This document shows positions 33,577-42,026 of a DNA stretch of 64,000 bases, one piece after another. How positions within the stretch are numbered: the stretch's first letter is position 1; each line of letters opens with the position of its first letter. The translations under genes were made by a program, and so were the position numbers. Under the pieces are notes generated by a model that was given only the letters and a program-made list of their open reading frames with translations, did no database searches and had not been told where the DNA came from. Source of the DNA: a virus; IMG/VR virus record IMGVR_UViG_3300009414_000001, positions 1 to 64,000 of that record. One strand, 5' to 3'.

Positions 33577-34476
33577 ATGGATATCTTAAATGACGTTAAA
33601 GACTGGTTAAATTCAGAGTTCCCATCGCAAGAAGAGATCAAAGAAACAATAGACAGGCTGTCTATGAATGCTGGCTCAACTAAGAACCCAGCTGAACGCT
33701 TTGAATTTAAAGATGCAATCGAGTTACTTAAAAAGGAATTAGGCAAAGAGCCACAGACCTTAAGCAGTAATTCAAAGAATGGCGTTGCTGCCTTCCCTTC
33801 AAGTATTAGAGAGGAAAGCCCAGCCCCCATCAAAGCAAAACCTTTAAAAGCAAACGGAAGCAGAGCAGCCAGTCCGATTAAAGATAAAACTGACATCAAG
33901 ATGATTGCGAAAATGATGAGCAAGTGGAACTTTCAACGTGAAGCTCATTTATTAATTATCGGATGTAATACAGCTCTACGTTATTCAGATTTGCGCATGA
34001 TGAGATTCGATCAGGTAATTCATTCAGCGAAAAATGACGGCACAGCATACATAGAGCAGATAGTTGAAAAGAAAACTGGCAAAGCAAAACGTTTAATATT
34101 GAACAGAACAGCCATGAAGTACATCACAGCGCAATATGAGTCGTTAAAAGGATTAGGAATAGAAAACCCTATCTATGTATTTCAAGGCACAGGAAACCGA
34201 ACGAAGGCAGAGCCAAAACCTGTATCAAGAAGTCATGTAAACCAAGTCTTCAAACATGTTAGAGAAGATATGGATCTAGATTTTAGATTGTCTACTCACA
34301 CGATGAGAAAGACTTTTGGATACCATGCGTATGACAATGGTAAAGGTATCGATATAAAGATACTACAGAAGCTATTTAATCACGCATCAGAACAAGACAC
34401 CTTTATTTATATTGGTGTTAACGCTCAGCGAGTACAGGAAGCTTATATAACAGCTGAGATAGAGATAGATTTGTAG
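33577..34476 (+). CDS. Tyrosine recombinase
   Basis: 299 residues. Residues 1-105 are a helical N-terminal part with a linker. The catalytic domain shows ALRYSDLR (Arg I), a Lys-rich beta hairpin (KKTGKAKRLIL), HTMRKTFGYH (H-x-x-R), LFNHASEQDT (second His) and the nucleophile in YIGV. All catalytic positions are present. It may resolve plasmid dimers as Cre does in P1, or integrate. Likely controlled through the palindrome at 33522. Confidence 0.85.
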   Translation: MDILNDVKDWLNSEFPSQEEIKETIDRLSMNAGSTKNPAERFEFKDAIELLKKELGKEPQTLSSNSKNGVAAFPSSIREESPAPIKAKPLKANGSRAASPIKDKTDIKMIAKMMSKWNFQREAHLLIIGCNTALRYSDLRMMRFDQVIHSAKNDGTAYIEQIVEKKTGKAKRLILNRTAMKYITAQYESLKGLGIENPIYVFQGTGNRTKAEPKPVSRSHVNQVFKHVREDMDLDFRLSTHTMRKTFGYHAYDNGKGIDIKILQKLFNHASEQDTFIYIGVNAQRVQEAYITAEIEIDL

Positions 34477-34564
34477 AATTCATGACTCCTAATTGTGGGC
34501 GAATGAAAACTATGTATTATATGAATCACACAGCCATAAACACGATTAGAAGGAATTTTTGAAG

Positions 34565-34795
34565 ATGCACACCAAGTTAATTTCACTACTGTCAGAATTA
34601 GAAAAACAAGTAAACACAGATAAAGTAAAGGCCATCATCGAAGAGATGATCCCGTTATCGGTAAGCTATCAAATGATAGAGCTAAATATAGAAGATGCGA
34701 TCTCTAATTTTGAAGAGTCTCACAAAAGAACAGCTACCGACGAAGAAAAGGAGTCTATCAGATTCGGCTTTATGTGTGGGATTAGCTGCGAATGA
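34565..34795 (+). CDS. Small acidic protein upstream of c1
   Basis: 76 residues from ATG (MHTKLISLLSEL); a TTG start six bases earlier is possible, but AAGGA fits the ATG better. Helical and acidic. In P1 the C1 antagonist gene coi and the imc genes lie just upstream of c1. The position suggests, but does not show, a similar role. Overlaps the next gene by 4 bp. Confidence 0.5.
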   Translation: MHTKLISLLSELEKQVNTDKVKAIIEEMIPLSVSYQMIELNIEDAISNFEESHKRTATDEEKESIRFGFMCGISCE

Positions 34796-35100
34796 CCTCA
34801 TCGATTAAAGTGATATTGTCTTGCATGCTTGGGCTAATTGGTGGCCTCTGCTTGTTTGATATTATCGGAACGCCCGTAGTTAAATTTAATGAAATGGTAG
34901 CCATCATAGTCGGACTGTCTATTGTCGGCGTTATATCCAACACTAAAGCTTTATTGTTCGTCCTTACTTGCGCTACATACTCATTCGTTACCTCTATCCA
35001 TTTCTCCCTACAAGCAGGAGCAACCCCTATACTCGTTGCTGTTCTCACTTTTGTTATGCTTGTATTTCTCATCGACCAAATAGATAAAAAACTAAACTAA
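34792..35100 (+). CDS. Small membrane protein upstream of c1
   Basis: 102 residues with three or four membrane segments (VILSCMLGLIGGLCLF, MVAIIVGLSIVGVI, ALLFVLTCATYSFV, PILVAVLTFVMLVFLI). Followed by a strong terminator. Function unknown; an immunity-region role such as superinfection exclusion is possible. Confidence 0.6.
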   Translation: MTSSIKVILSCMLGLIGGLCLFDIIGTPVVKFNEMVAIIVGLSIVGVISNTKALLFVLTCATYSFVTSIHFSLQAGATPILVAVLTFVMLVFLIDQIDKKLN

Positions 35101-35104
35101 TCCC

Positions 35105-35130
35105 CAAAAAGCCGCGAAAGCGGTTTTTTT
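35105..35130 (+). terminator. Terminator before the c1 promoter
   Basis: AAAAAGCCGC / GCGG plus T-run hairpin with a GAAA loop, isolating c1 from the upstream operon. Confidence 0.85.
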
Positions 35131-35185
35131 ATGATTAATATTCCATAACAACAACGCATTAGACCTGTCATAACTAGCATTTACC

Positions 35186-35214
35186 TTGCATATTTGGTAA
35201 ATTTGGCAAATAAT
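35186..35214 (+). promoter_or_regulatory. Candidate c1 promoter with half-operators
   Basis: TTGCAT and AATAAT with a 17-base spacer. Downstream lie two GTTAGTA words (35232, 35244) and AAACTAATAAAACAATAAAGG-like sequence (35255-35275) resembling diverged C1-type elements, so autoregulation is likely. Confidence 0.5.
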
Positions 35215-35284
35215 TAGATCACTACTTCTACGTTAGTAGATGCTGTTAGTACGGAAACTAATAAAACAATAAAGGGCGATGTGA

Positions 35285-36043
35285 ATGGAGAATAAAATTT
35301 TAGATAACAATATAGCCAAAGCCTACCACGAATTCGAGGCGTTTAGAGCTGAATTCGTTACGAAGTGGTGCGCTCGCTCTAGCTTTAAAGAGAATCGTAA
35401 GGACGGAGATATTAGACCCGTTGTTTTACTACGAACTAAAGAATTAGTTAGTGAGTTAATGGCAGATATCGAAATAGATAAAAGATTACTCGCTATATTG
35501 ACATCTGAGCCTGAAAGATTCTCACCCAAGGCCAGTAAATTTAAACCGATCTTAATGCCCGAAAAAGGCGTTACGAAGGTTTCTATTAGTCAGCCGCCAG
35601 CGACAAACTCTCGTAAGAAAACAAAAACGGAAGTTTTGAGATCATTAGGTCGCTTAGTGGATAGACTTGATCACACAGTTTTAACCACTGGCACACAGCA
35701 TTCAATTGATGCTTTAGCGATTGCGACAAAGGAATATCAATCAATTAAAGATGATTCCGAAGAGGTTTATCGTGTTCGTACTTACGGATATACAGACACT
35801 TGTGTTTACCTAGCACAACATGGCACCACTAAAGATAAGGTAAGAATTCCGATTACTGGAATGTTTATTATTGATCTGGAAGGTGCTTGCTCTGTTGCCG
35901 TTCAAGAAAAGAACGACCCAAAAGCGGCGATAAAATCATATCCTGTCACGCCAATTGCTTGCTCAGCTATCCTAAAGGGAATGCTGTACCGTCAAAGTGA
36001 TATTGACGCACATAACGACAAATCAAAGAAAAAGGCCATCTAA
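35285..36043 (+). CDS. c1: P1 C1-like lytic repressor
   Basis: 252 residues. The N-terminal pattern YHEFEAFRAEFVTK...RPVVLLRTKELVSELMADIE matches, residue by residue in key places, what I recall of P1 C1 (YQEFVSFRDLFLKK...RPVVVLPFKETDSIQAEID). The middle YRVRTYGYTDTCVYLA...GMFIIDLEG and the C-terminal MLYRQSDID also align. P1 C1 (283 residues, no classical helix-turn-helix) binds an asymmetric 17-bp operator scattered round the genome and keeps the prophage silent; 12 similar elements occur here. It converges on pacB, the neighbour of c1 in P1, across a terminator hairpin. Confidence 0.8.
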   Translation: MENKILDNNIAKAYHEFEAFRAEFVTKWCARSSFKENRKDGDIRPVVLLRTKELVSELMADIEIDKRLLAILTSEPERFSPKASKFKPILMPEKGVTKVSISQPPATNSRKKTKTEVLRSLGRLVDRLDHTVLTTGTQHSIDALAIATKEYQSIKDDSEEVYRVRTYGYTDTCVYLAQHGTTKDKVRIPITGMFIIDLEGACSVAVQEKNDPKAAIKSYPVTPIACSAILKGMLYRQSDIDAHNDKSKKKAI

Positions 36044-36051
36044 GCGCCATT

Positions 36052-36073
36052 GTGCCACTTTTTCGAGTGGCAC
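36052..36073. terminator. Hairpin between c1 and pacB-like gene
   Basis: Perfect GTGCCACT / AGTGGCAC arms with a T-rich 6-base loop between convergent genes. Confidence 0.7.
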
Positions 36074-36079
36074 CACCCT

Positions 36080-37576
36080 TTATTCATTTAACCAACTTTC
36101 TGCCTCTTCTAGCGCTCTTTTAGATGATTCTGGTACTTCTACGCTTGCTGGAACATATGGAACAAGCATTGCCATACAATAAGTATCAGATCTATCAGGC
36201 GATGATATGCCTTTTTTCTTCATCTCAGGCTTGGGCATCATAGCGTAAACGCCTTTGTCACTTAATGTGTAAGGCAGCTTAGATGCTTGCTCTTTGGTTT
36301 TATCGCTAGCATCAAGCCTACAGCGACCTTGCTGAATAGCATACTTGAATCTAAAGTGGCCTTGCGTGCGTTTGTGGTTAAAACGCTTCTTGTCGCTGGT
36401 GTTATGGCAGGAATCACCCCACTTCATCGCAATAACATCAACCTTAAACTCTTCCTCTAATCGCTGGGCAACCGTGCTACCTACACCATTAGCATCGACA
36501 GCAACCGTTATGTTTGGATAGATATCGCTATAACACTCTGAATAGATTATTTTAGCCATTGCATTAGATTTTATGCTGACTGGGTACTCTGTTAACTTAA
36601 CGGGCACTAAACGCCTGTTAAAATCATCTCCTGATATCTTTGCGATGAGAATAACTGACTTATCTCGACCATCACCGATATCAACCAGCGCAACATAACC
36701 CCAATCATTAGCAAGCTGTGGGTTTGCTCTCTGCGCTTTGGTACATTCTTGTATTGATAATAAATCGCCAGCGACTTGATCAGGAAATAAACCTAACACC
36801 CTTATTCGGTATTCTTCTGAATCTCGACCGCCAAACTCTCGCGCTTTTTCTAGTAAAAATTGCTTTGTGACAAAGCGACTCAGTTCACTGTTAAAAACTA
36901 ATGGCGTAAAGCCTGTGCTGTCGCCAGCTCTTTTCGTGTAGGTTGTTTGTGACTTGTAAAACACACCACTTAAGCGCGTAGGCTGAGACAATAAGAGCAT
37001 CCTATTGTCATCCTCTGTCATTGCGCCCGTCATAACATTAAAGGCTTTATCTGATACGCCAGAAGCCTCGTCGACAATATAGATGAAATGAGCATTATGC
37101 TCACCAGCAAGCGCCTCTTCTTGGCCTTGTTTACAGCTTTTTATGCGGCAATTCCATACGCCTTTATGTCCACGTATGAATAATTCCGTTTCAGTAAGTA
37201 TTATGTGATGGGCGAGCCATGGGTGACGTTTTTTGACTTCTGATATAACTATTCTTATGTTCTTCCAAACAGCCGCCCTAACCTGATCAACACTGTTAGC
37301 GACTAAATAGATCTGTGAGTTGGGATAACACAGCATGAATATCAGCACTATCATCGCTGAACTAAATGACTTACCCGTACCGTGACCCGAAGAGATGGAA
37401 ACTCGACTACCTGTTTGCGACACCTCATTAAGCATTATCATTTGCTGGGCGCTTGGGTGAAATTTAGGGGGTACTAAATAAAGCCACGCTTTCAGCCAAT
37501 CAAACCTAAAGCGCCTTACAAACTTTAAATACTGAGGTAATTTCGTTATAAGCTGCTTTTTCTTTCGCTTACTCAA
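36080..37576 (-). CDS. pacB: Terminase large subunit, PacB-like
   Basis: 498 residues (P1 PacB is close to this). Walker A GHGTGKS (64-70), Walker B FIYIVDEAS (Asp-Glu at 169-170), a coupling motif in LLLLSQPT, and nuclease-domain acids in VALVDIGDGRDKS and VAVDANGVG. The ATPase drives headful packaging and the nuclease cuts concatemers. Overlaps the small-subunit gene by 8 bp, as in P1 pacA-pacB. Confidence 0.85.
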   Translation of the reverse strand: MSKRKKKQLITKLPQYLKFVRRFRFDWLKAWLYLVPPKFHPSAQQMIMLNEVSQTGSRVSISSGHGTGKSFSSAMIVLIFMLCYPNSQIYLVANSVDQVRAAVWKNIRIVISEVKKRHPWLAHHIILTETELFIRGHKGVWNCRIKSCKQGQEEALAGEHNAHFIYIVDEASGVSDKAFNVMTGAMTEDDNRMLLLSQPTRLSGVFYKSQTTYTKRAGDSTGFTPLVFNSELSRFVTKQFLLEKAREFGGRDSEEYRIRVLGLFPDQVAGDLLSIQECTKAQRANPQLANDWGYVALVDIGDGRDKSVILIAKISGDDFNRRLVPVKLTEYPVSIKSNAMAKIIYSECYSDIYPNITVAVDANGVGSTVAQRLEEEFKVDVIAMKWGDSCHNTSDKKRFNHKRTQGHFRFKYAIQQGRCRLDASDKTKEQASKLPYTLSDKGVYAMMPKPEMKKKGISSPDRSDTYCMAMLVPYVPASVEVPESSKRALEEAESWLNE

Positions 37577-38576
37577 AATCTTTCTCGCTTAGTTCTTCAT
37601 CGCCATTATCATGCCCTACACTGATGCCGCCATTAAACGCACTCTCTAGTGAAGTAATTTTCGCCAGCTCTGCACCTAATGACTTCTCGAACTCTATAAC
37701 CTCTAAGCTAAATTCTTCATCTGTCATGCCTTCTTCTGGCGTCTCTTCTGGTGGTTCAAGGAAGGTTATTTCTTTTTCCATTTCTTTAGTTAAGGAAATA
37801 GGAGGCTCTACCCCGAAAGCTTCAATAAGCCTTACCGTGTCTGTAGCATTCAGATTATCTCTAAAGCGCTCTTCATAGGCGTTATTGATAATTTGAAGTT
37901 CTTCTAGGCGTGTATAGTTACTCAGCTCACGCCTTTTCACTTCTATTTCGACTTGTCGCTTCTGAACTTGCGAGATTGTTTCAGCCAACCCTGTCAGTGA
38001 AGGAGTTATTGCAGCATCACAACGATAACGCTTAAGCACATGAGACTCGCCCTCATTCCACTCAGTCTTGTCGGGTATTTCCTCACTTTCATACAAGTGA
38101 TCAATAGCGCTGTGCATATTCGATTGATTTTGCAGTACGAATTCAAGTTGAGCATAAAGAACCGTTAGCACTCGCTCCAATGGAACAGCTGAATCACTGG
38201 TATCTCGATCCATGTTGATAACCGCCCGTTTAACAATAGGCGCTGGTATATTTTCAATAGGAGTAATAACGCCTGTTTTCTTGGCGTTTGAGTTATTAGC
38301 GCGAGCACCTGTTTTTTTGGGTGCTTTTTTAACGATCGTTGTCGATCTGTTTTTTTTGGCTTTGGAATTGGTTTTTTTTTGAGAGTTGCCCTTTTTAGCG
38401 CCATTACTTAGGAATTCTCTCGCCTTTTTTGTGCTGATATGGCGCTTAGCTGAGCCGAAAGGGATGCCTTTTTTCTCGCAATATGCTTGTACTGAAATTT
38501 GCTCAGTATCTAGTAACTTAGCGTATTCTGCTAAGTGTTCAGCCCAATTTATTCGCTCTGCCAACCCAAACTCCAA
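37569..38576 (-). CDS. pacA: Terminase small subunit, PacA-like
   Basis: 335 residues. N-terminal INWAEHLAEYAKLLDTEQISVQAYCEKKGIPFGSAKRHIS (about 9-48) is a helix-turn-helix of the type that begins PacA-like proteins, followed by a basic linker (KKGNSQKKTNSKAKKN) and an acidic helical C-terminus. PacA recognises pac and starts packaging. A P1-like cluster of Dam sites was not evident inside the gene. Confidence 0.65.
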   Translation of the reverse strand: MEFGLAERINWAEHLAEYAKLLDTEQISVQAYCEKKGIPFGSAKRHISTKKAREFLSNGAKKGNSQKKTNSKAKKNRSTTIVKKAPKKTGARANNSNAKKTGVITPIENIPAPIVKRAVINMDRDTSDSAVPLERVLTVLYAQLEFVLQNQSNMHSAIDHLYESEEIPDKTEWNEGESHVLKRYRCDAAITPSLTGLAETISQVQKRQVEIEVKRRELSNYTRLEELQIINNAYEERFRDNLNATDTVRLIEAFGVEPPISLTKEMEKEITFLEPPEETPEEGMTDEEFSLEVIEFEKSLGAELAKITSLESAFNGGISVGHDNGDEELSEKDFE

Positions 38577-38613
38577 GCCGTGTTACTGGCTCTAAAACCT
38601 TTAATGGGCTACA

Positions 38614-38631
38614 TCCTAACAAATAAACTAG
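38614..38631 (+). promoter_or_regulatory. C1-type operator, opposite orientation
   Basis: Plus strand TCCTAACAAATAAACTAG, 38 bp upstream of the pacA start but pointing the other way. Could still occlude the pacA promoter. Confidence 0.6.
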
Positions 38632-38648
38632 TTCGCTAAAATTAAAAA

Positions 38649-38730
38649 GTGCGAAAACTGCGAAAAAAGGATCGAATGAGAGTGCGAAAAGTGCGAATTT
38701 CGCATAAAAAAAAGTGCGAAAATTCGCACT
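38649..38730. repeat. GTGCGAA repeat cluster, candidate centromere
   Basis: Copies of GTGCGAA or a one-base variant start at 38649, 38659, 38682, 38691 and 38714, and two are followed by inverted TTCGCA. The last forms AGTGCGAAAATTCGCACT flanked by A/T runs, which could also terminate the parB-like gene. The location directly beside the par operon suggests a parS/parC binding site. Confidence 0.6.
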
Positions 38731-38774
38731 TTTTTTGAGGTAACTTAAATTTTTTAAACTTTGCTTATATTGCG

Positions 38775-39092
38775 CTACATATTGTCCTTGATAGCAGATA
38801 TAAGCTGGTCTTCGTCGATTTCTTCACGCATAGAAAGCAGGCCACGGATAATCATGCTACGAGTAATACCACGACCTCTTCTGCCTGTTGTTTCGGTTAA
38901 TTCATCAGCCCACTGCCCAAACTCTTCATACTCACCATCAGAACAGCGGTATGAGTGCTGCTCTAATGAGTTGCTATCAGACGTTTTACTGGTCTTTTTT
39001 AATTTCTTTTTTTCTTTTTTTTCAGCATTAAGACGAGCGTTGAAAGCAGACGTCTTACTTGCTGGTATTTCTTTATTTTTTTGTGTTGCCAT
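38775..39092 (-). CDS. Small partition DNA-binding protein (ParB-like)
   Basis: 105 residues. A basic flexible N-terminus (about 1-45) is followed by a helical RHH-like segment (EEFGQWADELTETTGRRGRGITRSMIIRGLLSM). Small size, basic tail and one-base overlap after a short ParA fit the type Ib centromere-binding protein, not a P1-type ParB. Likely binds the GTGCGAA cluster downstream and represses its own operon. Confidence 0.65.
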   Translation of the reverse strand: MATQKNKEIPASKTSAFNARLNAEKKEKKKLKKTSKTSDSNSLEQHSYRCSDGEYEEFGQWADELTETTGRRGRGITRSMIIRGLLSMREEIDEDQLISAIKDNM

Positions 39093-39868
39093 TATTCAAG
39101 CACCTCTACTATTTCCTTTGTTAATTCTTTGTATTTCATGGCGACAACAGAGCCTTTCTTATAGGCACACACCGCTTGGTTAGCTACTATCGACTTGCTG
39201 ACGTTTGCGCATCGATTAATTTCAGCTTCAAATCTAGGTATTAGATTCTCTGCAATGTCATGGTCTATCAAATCATTCTCGATAGATGCCCTGCCATCCT
39301 TCATCGTGCGGAACATATAGCACAGCGGCATATCATCTTCTCGCAAGTCCAAAACCTTACTATATAGAGAGGCTGTCGCTTCAACTGACACAACATCACC
39401 GATAGGGCTTACAATCAAATCAGCTATGTTTATTGCATTAAGTGCAGACAAATCTAAAGAAGGCGCACAATCAATTACTATGTAGTCAAAATCATCGACA
39501 ACACCCTTTAGTGCTTTTTCTAATATTTGCTCTCTACGTGTTCTTTGGTGAGCTGCTATCACTGCCTCACCAAATAACGGCGAGGCTGGCGCTATAAATA
39601 AATTATCAATTTCTTCCTCTGTCTTTCCGTCAACAGCAGGAACAATAGCCTTAATCACCTCCACACCTTTAGTTGCAAACACATCGGTCATGGTTACATC
39701 AAACGAATACGAGCCACCTGTCATCACCCTAGACCCGTTTCCTTGATGGTCTAAATCTACCATAAGCACCATACTGCCTTGCTTAGCCAGACAGTAACTT
39801 ACATTCTTAGCGGTATCGGTTTTGCCAACACCGCCCTTACCATTTGCTACAACAATAATCTTAGCCAT
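39092..39868 (-). CDS. parA: ParA partition ATPase, type Ib
   Basis: 258 residues from MAKIIVVANGKGGVGKTDTAKN; the frame extends to 39928 but AAAGGAG precedes this ATG. Deviant Walker A KGGVGKT at about 10-16, MVDLDHQGNG (Walker A'), and FDYIVIDCAPSLDL (Walker B) define ParA/MinD ATPases. No N-terminal regulatory domain, so type Ib. It segregates the prophage plasmid with the small protein encoded next. Confidence 0.9.
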   Translation of the reverse strand: MAKIIVVANGKGGVGKTDTAKNVSYCLAKQGSMVLMVDLDHQGNGSRVMTGGSYSFDVTMTDVFATKGVEVIKAIVPAVDGKTEEEIDNLFIAPASPLFGEAVIAAHQRTRREQILEKALKGVVDDFDYIVIDCAPSLDLSALNAINIADLIVSPIGDVVSVEATASLYSKVLDLREDDMPLCYMFRTMKDGRASIENDLIDHDIAENLIPRFEAEINRCANVSKSIVANQAVCAYKKGSVVAMKYKELTKEIVEVLE

Positions 39869-40034
39869 TACGACTCCTTTTTTTGTACCATTGCAATGAT
39901 GATAGCTCATTACAAACACAATTAACACACAAATAAATAACTTTTAACATACATACGAAATACATATAAAACACAATATACTTTCAACACAAAAAAAGAG
40001 CACCTAAGCACTCTTACATTTAGCTATTTGTAAG

Positions 40035-40538
40035 CTATAAAGATTTTATATATTTATATAAATGCTCTTCCCATTCCGTGATACTCATATCGCTAAGTCT
40101 GTCGATTCTTATTGAAGTCTCAACAACCGCATCACCGTCTTTAGTGAACATAGCAATACCTACAACACGCTGAAATTCGAAGTTGTAACCGTACTTAGCA
40201 GCCATCTTACAAATACCATCCTCGGTTACTCTTGGCTTACCATTCGCTGTATAATCTTTGAGATCTTCTTTGTTGATACTGCTAGCAGAATCAGTTAAAA
40301 CATGATTACCTTGTTTATCCAGCTTAAGTAAGCTCTTTTCAACCATATCGTTAACCACACGACCATGCACAGCCATAGGAACTTGCTTTTTACTGCTCTC
40401 GCTTGTGACCAGTAGCGGCACTCCGCTTTTACTATCAAAAACGACCCTACTGCCTATGTTCTTTTTTCTACCTAATACTAGGCCGCTATCAGAAAGTAGC
40501 GCACCAATCACATCAGCTTGTTGTTTTGTTAAAATCAT
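40035..40538 (-). CDS. Hypothetical protein
   Basis: 167 residues. The N-terminus TKQQADVIGALLSDSGLVLGRKK is followed by beta-rich sequence, then a helical domain (VTEDGICKMAAKYGYNFEFQRV). Not recognised. Overlaps the VRR-NUC gene by 26 bp. A wobble hairpin with T-run at about 39993-40014 probably ends this unit. Confidence 0.5.
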   Translation of the reverse strand: MILTKQQADVIGALLSDSGLVLGRKKNIGSRVVFDSKSGVPLLVTSESSKKQVPMAVHGRVVNDMVEKSLLKLDKQGNHVLTDSASSINKEDLKDYTANGKPRVTEDGICKMAAKYGYNFEFQRVVGIAMFTKDGDAVVETSIRIDRLSDMSITEWEEHLYKYIKSL

Positions 40539-41106
40539 TGTTTATTACCATTGGATTAAATTTCGTATTGGGTAACATCATATAAAGCTCTATAGCTCGT
40601 ATAGCTTCCTCGCAACCCCATGCCTTAACTGAATAATACCCGTTATCGTGTAGCAATTCTAATCTTGCTTGTTGAGCTTCCGACACTCTGCCTTTTTTCT
40701 TGTCTTTTTGCTTTAATTCTAGCCTTAAACCGAAATAACCACCCTTAGCGATATCTAGCTGCATATCAGGATAGCCCTTCTTTAGACCTTCTGCATTCAA
40801 GTCTATCGCTGTTTTAGTGTGCCTTTGACCTCCGTTCGGAACAGAAACCAACGACTCATAGATGATTTGGTTATTAATTGAAAAATGATAGAACACTCGA
40901 ACCTGATCATAATGCTCATGCTTGCCTTTTATTAACTCAGGCTTTCTAGCAAGCTTTTCAAGTGCGATTTTGTGTGGGCATTTACTCACCTCAAACGTTG
41001 CCAAGCCCTTTTTGCTAACGGATAAAGGACACTTTTTCGCAGTTTTCTTCTTTTTTCGCTTAGCCTGAAATTCATTAAGATCAAACTCTGACATTCTTAA
41101 AGTCAT
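40513..41106 (-). CDS. VRR-NUC nuclease
   Basis: 197 residues. SVPNGGQRHTKTAIDLNAEGLKKGYPDMQLDIAKGGYFGLRLELKQKDKK (about 94-143) holds the VRR-NUC core: PNGG, then GYPD, then LELK with catalytic Asp and Glu-x-Lys, followed by Gln-x-x-x-Leu...NGYYSVKAWGCEEAI. Such stand-alone nucleases act on branched or damaged DNA in phages. The basic N-terminus may bind DNA. Confidence 0.8.
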   Translation of the reverse strand: MTLRMSEFDLNEFQAKRKKKKTAKKCPLSVSKKGLATFEVSKCPHKIALEKLARKPELIKGKHEHYDQVRVFYHFSINNQIIYESLVSVPNGGQRHTKTAIDLNAEGLKKGYPDMQLDIAKGGYFGLRLELKQKDKKKGRVSEAQQARLELLHDNGYYSVKAWGCEEAIRAIELYMMLPNTKFNPMVINNDFNKTTS

Positions 41107-41291
41107 TACTCATTTTCTCGTAAATTGTGCGCTGTTATTTTATCTTTGCTAATCAAAACGATCCTTTAACATTCGGACTTAACGGACGTACAAATCGTGC
41201 AAAAAGTAACCTGCAAAACCAAGTGTCTTAATTCGCTTTTAAAATCAACAGCTTGCTCTTAACTTCGGCTTTAAGTGCTAGACTGTCCGAA
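41107..41291. other. Non-coding spacer
   Basis: No gene seen. ATTCGGAC (41171-41178) and its inverse GTCCGAAT (41285-41292) flank the second half and could mark a recombination or operator site next to the recombinase gene; evidence is weak. Confidence 0.3.
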
Positions 41292-41894
41292 TTAACCGAA
41301 TAAAGCCTTGTCACCAGCAACATATGTATCAACCAAATCCTCTTCATCATTATCAAGATAGTTTATTGTTGTTTCTGGCTTACTGTGATTTAAAAGCTGC
41401 TGTATTTCTTCAAGTGTGCAACCATTTTGCTCTCTCAAGCGTGAACCAGACTTTCTTAACGAATGCGTACCTAAATTTACATTGCCTAACCGACCTATTG
41501 AGCGCCTATATCTCATTACATCGATTTCAACTTCACACATCCACTCCCACACCCTGCCTCTGCTGATAGGGTTTCGACCACCACCGTAGCGACTTTCAAA
41601 TAAATACTTGTCATTAGGAAACTTAAGGCGCATTTCAGTTAATATTTTTATTGCATGTGGTGTTAACGTGATCAGCTTCTTTTTCTTTGTTTTACCTTCA
41701 ATTATTTTGAATTGACCTACATCAAGAGCAGCATCTATTTGCTTTGTAGTTAATCTTAATAAATCACTAATCCTTAGCGCCCACAAAGCTGTTAACTCTG
41801 CTATCCAGCGAGCTTTTATACCTCGTTTTTTCTCTAACGAGTCTAAAATCACATGGAACTCATCTTTATTTCTAGCGCTATGAACTTTACTCAT
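41292..41894 (-). CDS. Catalytic-domain-only tyrosine recombinase
   Basis: 200 residues. ALRISDLLRL (Arg I), GKTKKKKLITL (Lys hairpin), THSLRKSG (H-x-x-R), LLNHSKPETT and the tyrosine in INYLDND are all present, but there is no N-terminal core-binding domain. Compact recombinases of this type act in dimer resolution or as accessory resolvases. Independent of the 33577 enzyme. Confidence 0.8.
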   Translation of the reverse strand: MSKVHSARNKDEFHVILDSLEKKRGIKARWIAELTALWALRISDLLRLTTKQIDAALDVGQFKIIEGKTKKKKLITLTPHAIKILTEMRLKFPNDKYLFESRYGGGRNPISRGRVWEWMCEVEIDVMRYRRSIGRLGNVNLGTHSLRKSGSRLREQNGCTLEEIQQLLNHSKPETTINYLDNDEEDLVDTYVAGDKALFG

Positions 41895-42025
41895 GATGAA
41901 ATATTTACAGTCCCTTTTCGTCTTGATGAATGAGCTGAATGACTGCTTTTATTTTCAGTCGCTATATTTTTTTTGCTGATTAAGAACTCAAAAGCTCTTC
42001 TGCGTTTTGATACTGACTTTTTCAT
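41891..42025 (-). CDS. Short basic protein
   Basis: 44 residues from MKKSVSKRRRAFEFLISKK, fitted between two genes with an ATGA overlap to the recombinase. Basic and Ser-rich. Unknown. Confidence 0.4.
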   Translation of the reverse strand: MKKSVSKRRRAFEFLISKKNIATENKSSHSAHSSRRKGTVNISS

Positions 42026-42026
42026 G

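Noticed and set aside
37569-38576. P1-type pac site (dense Dam sites) inside the pacA-like gene
   Set aside because: Only a few widely spaced GATC sites were found (near 38098, 38207, 38334, 38345), not the clustered hexamers of P1.
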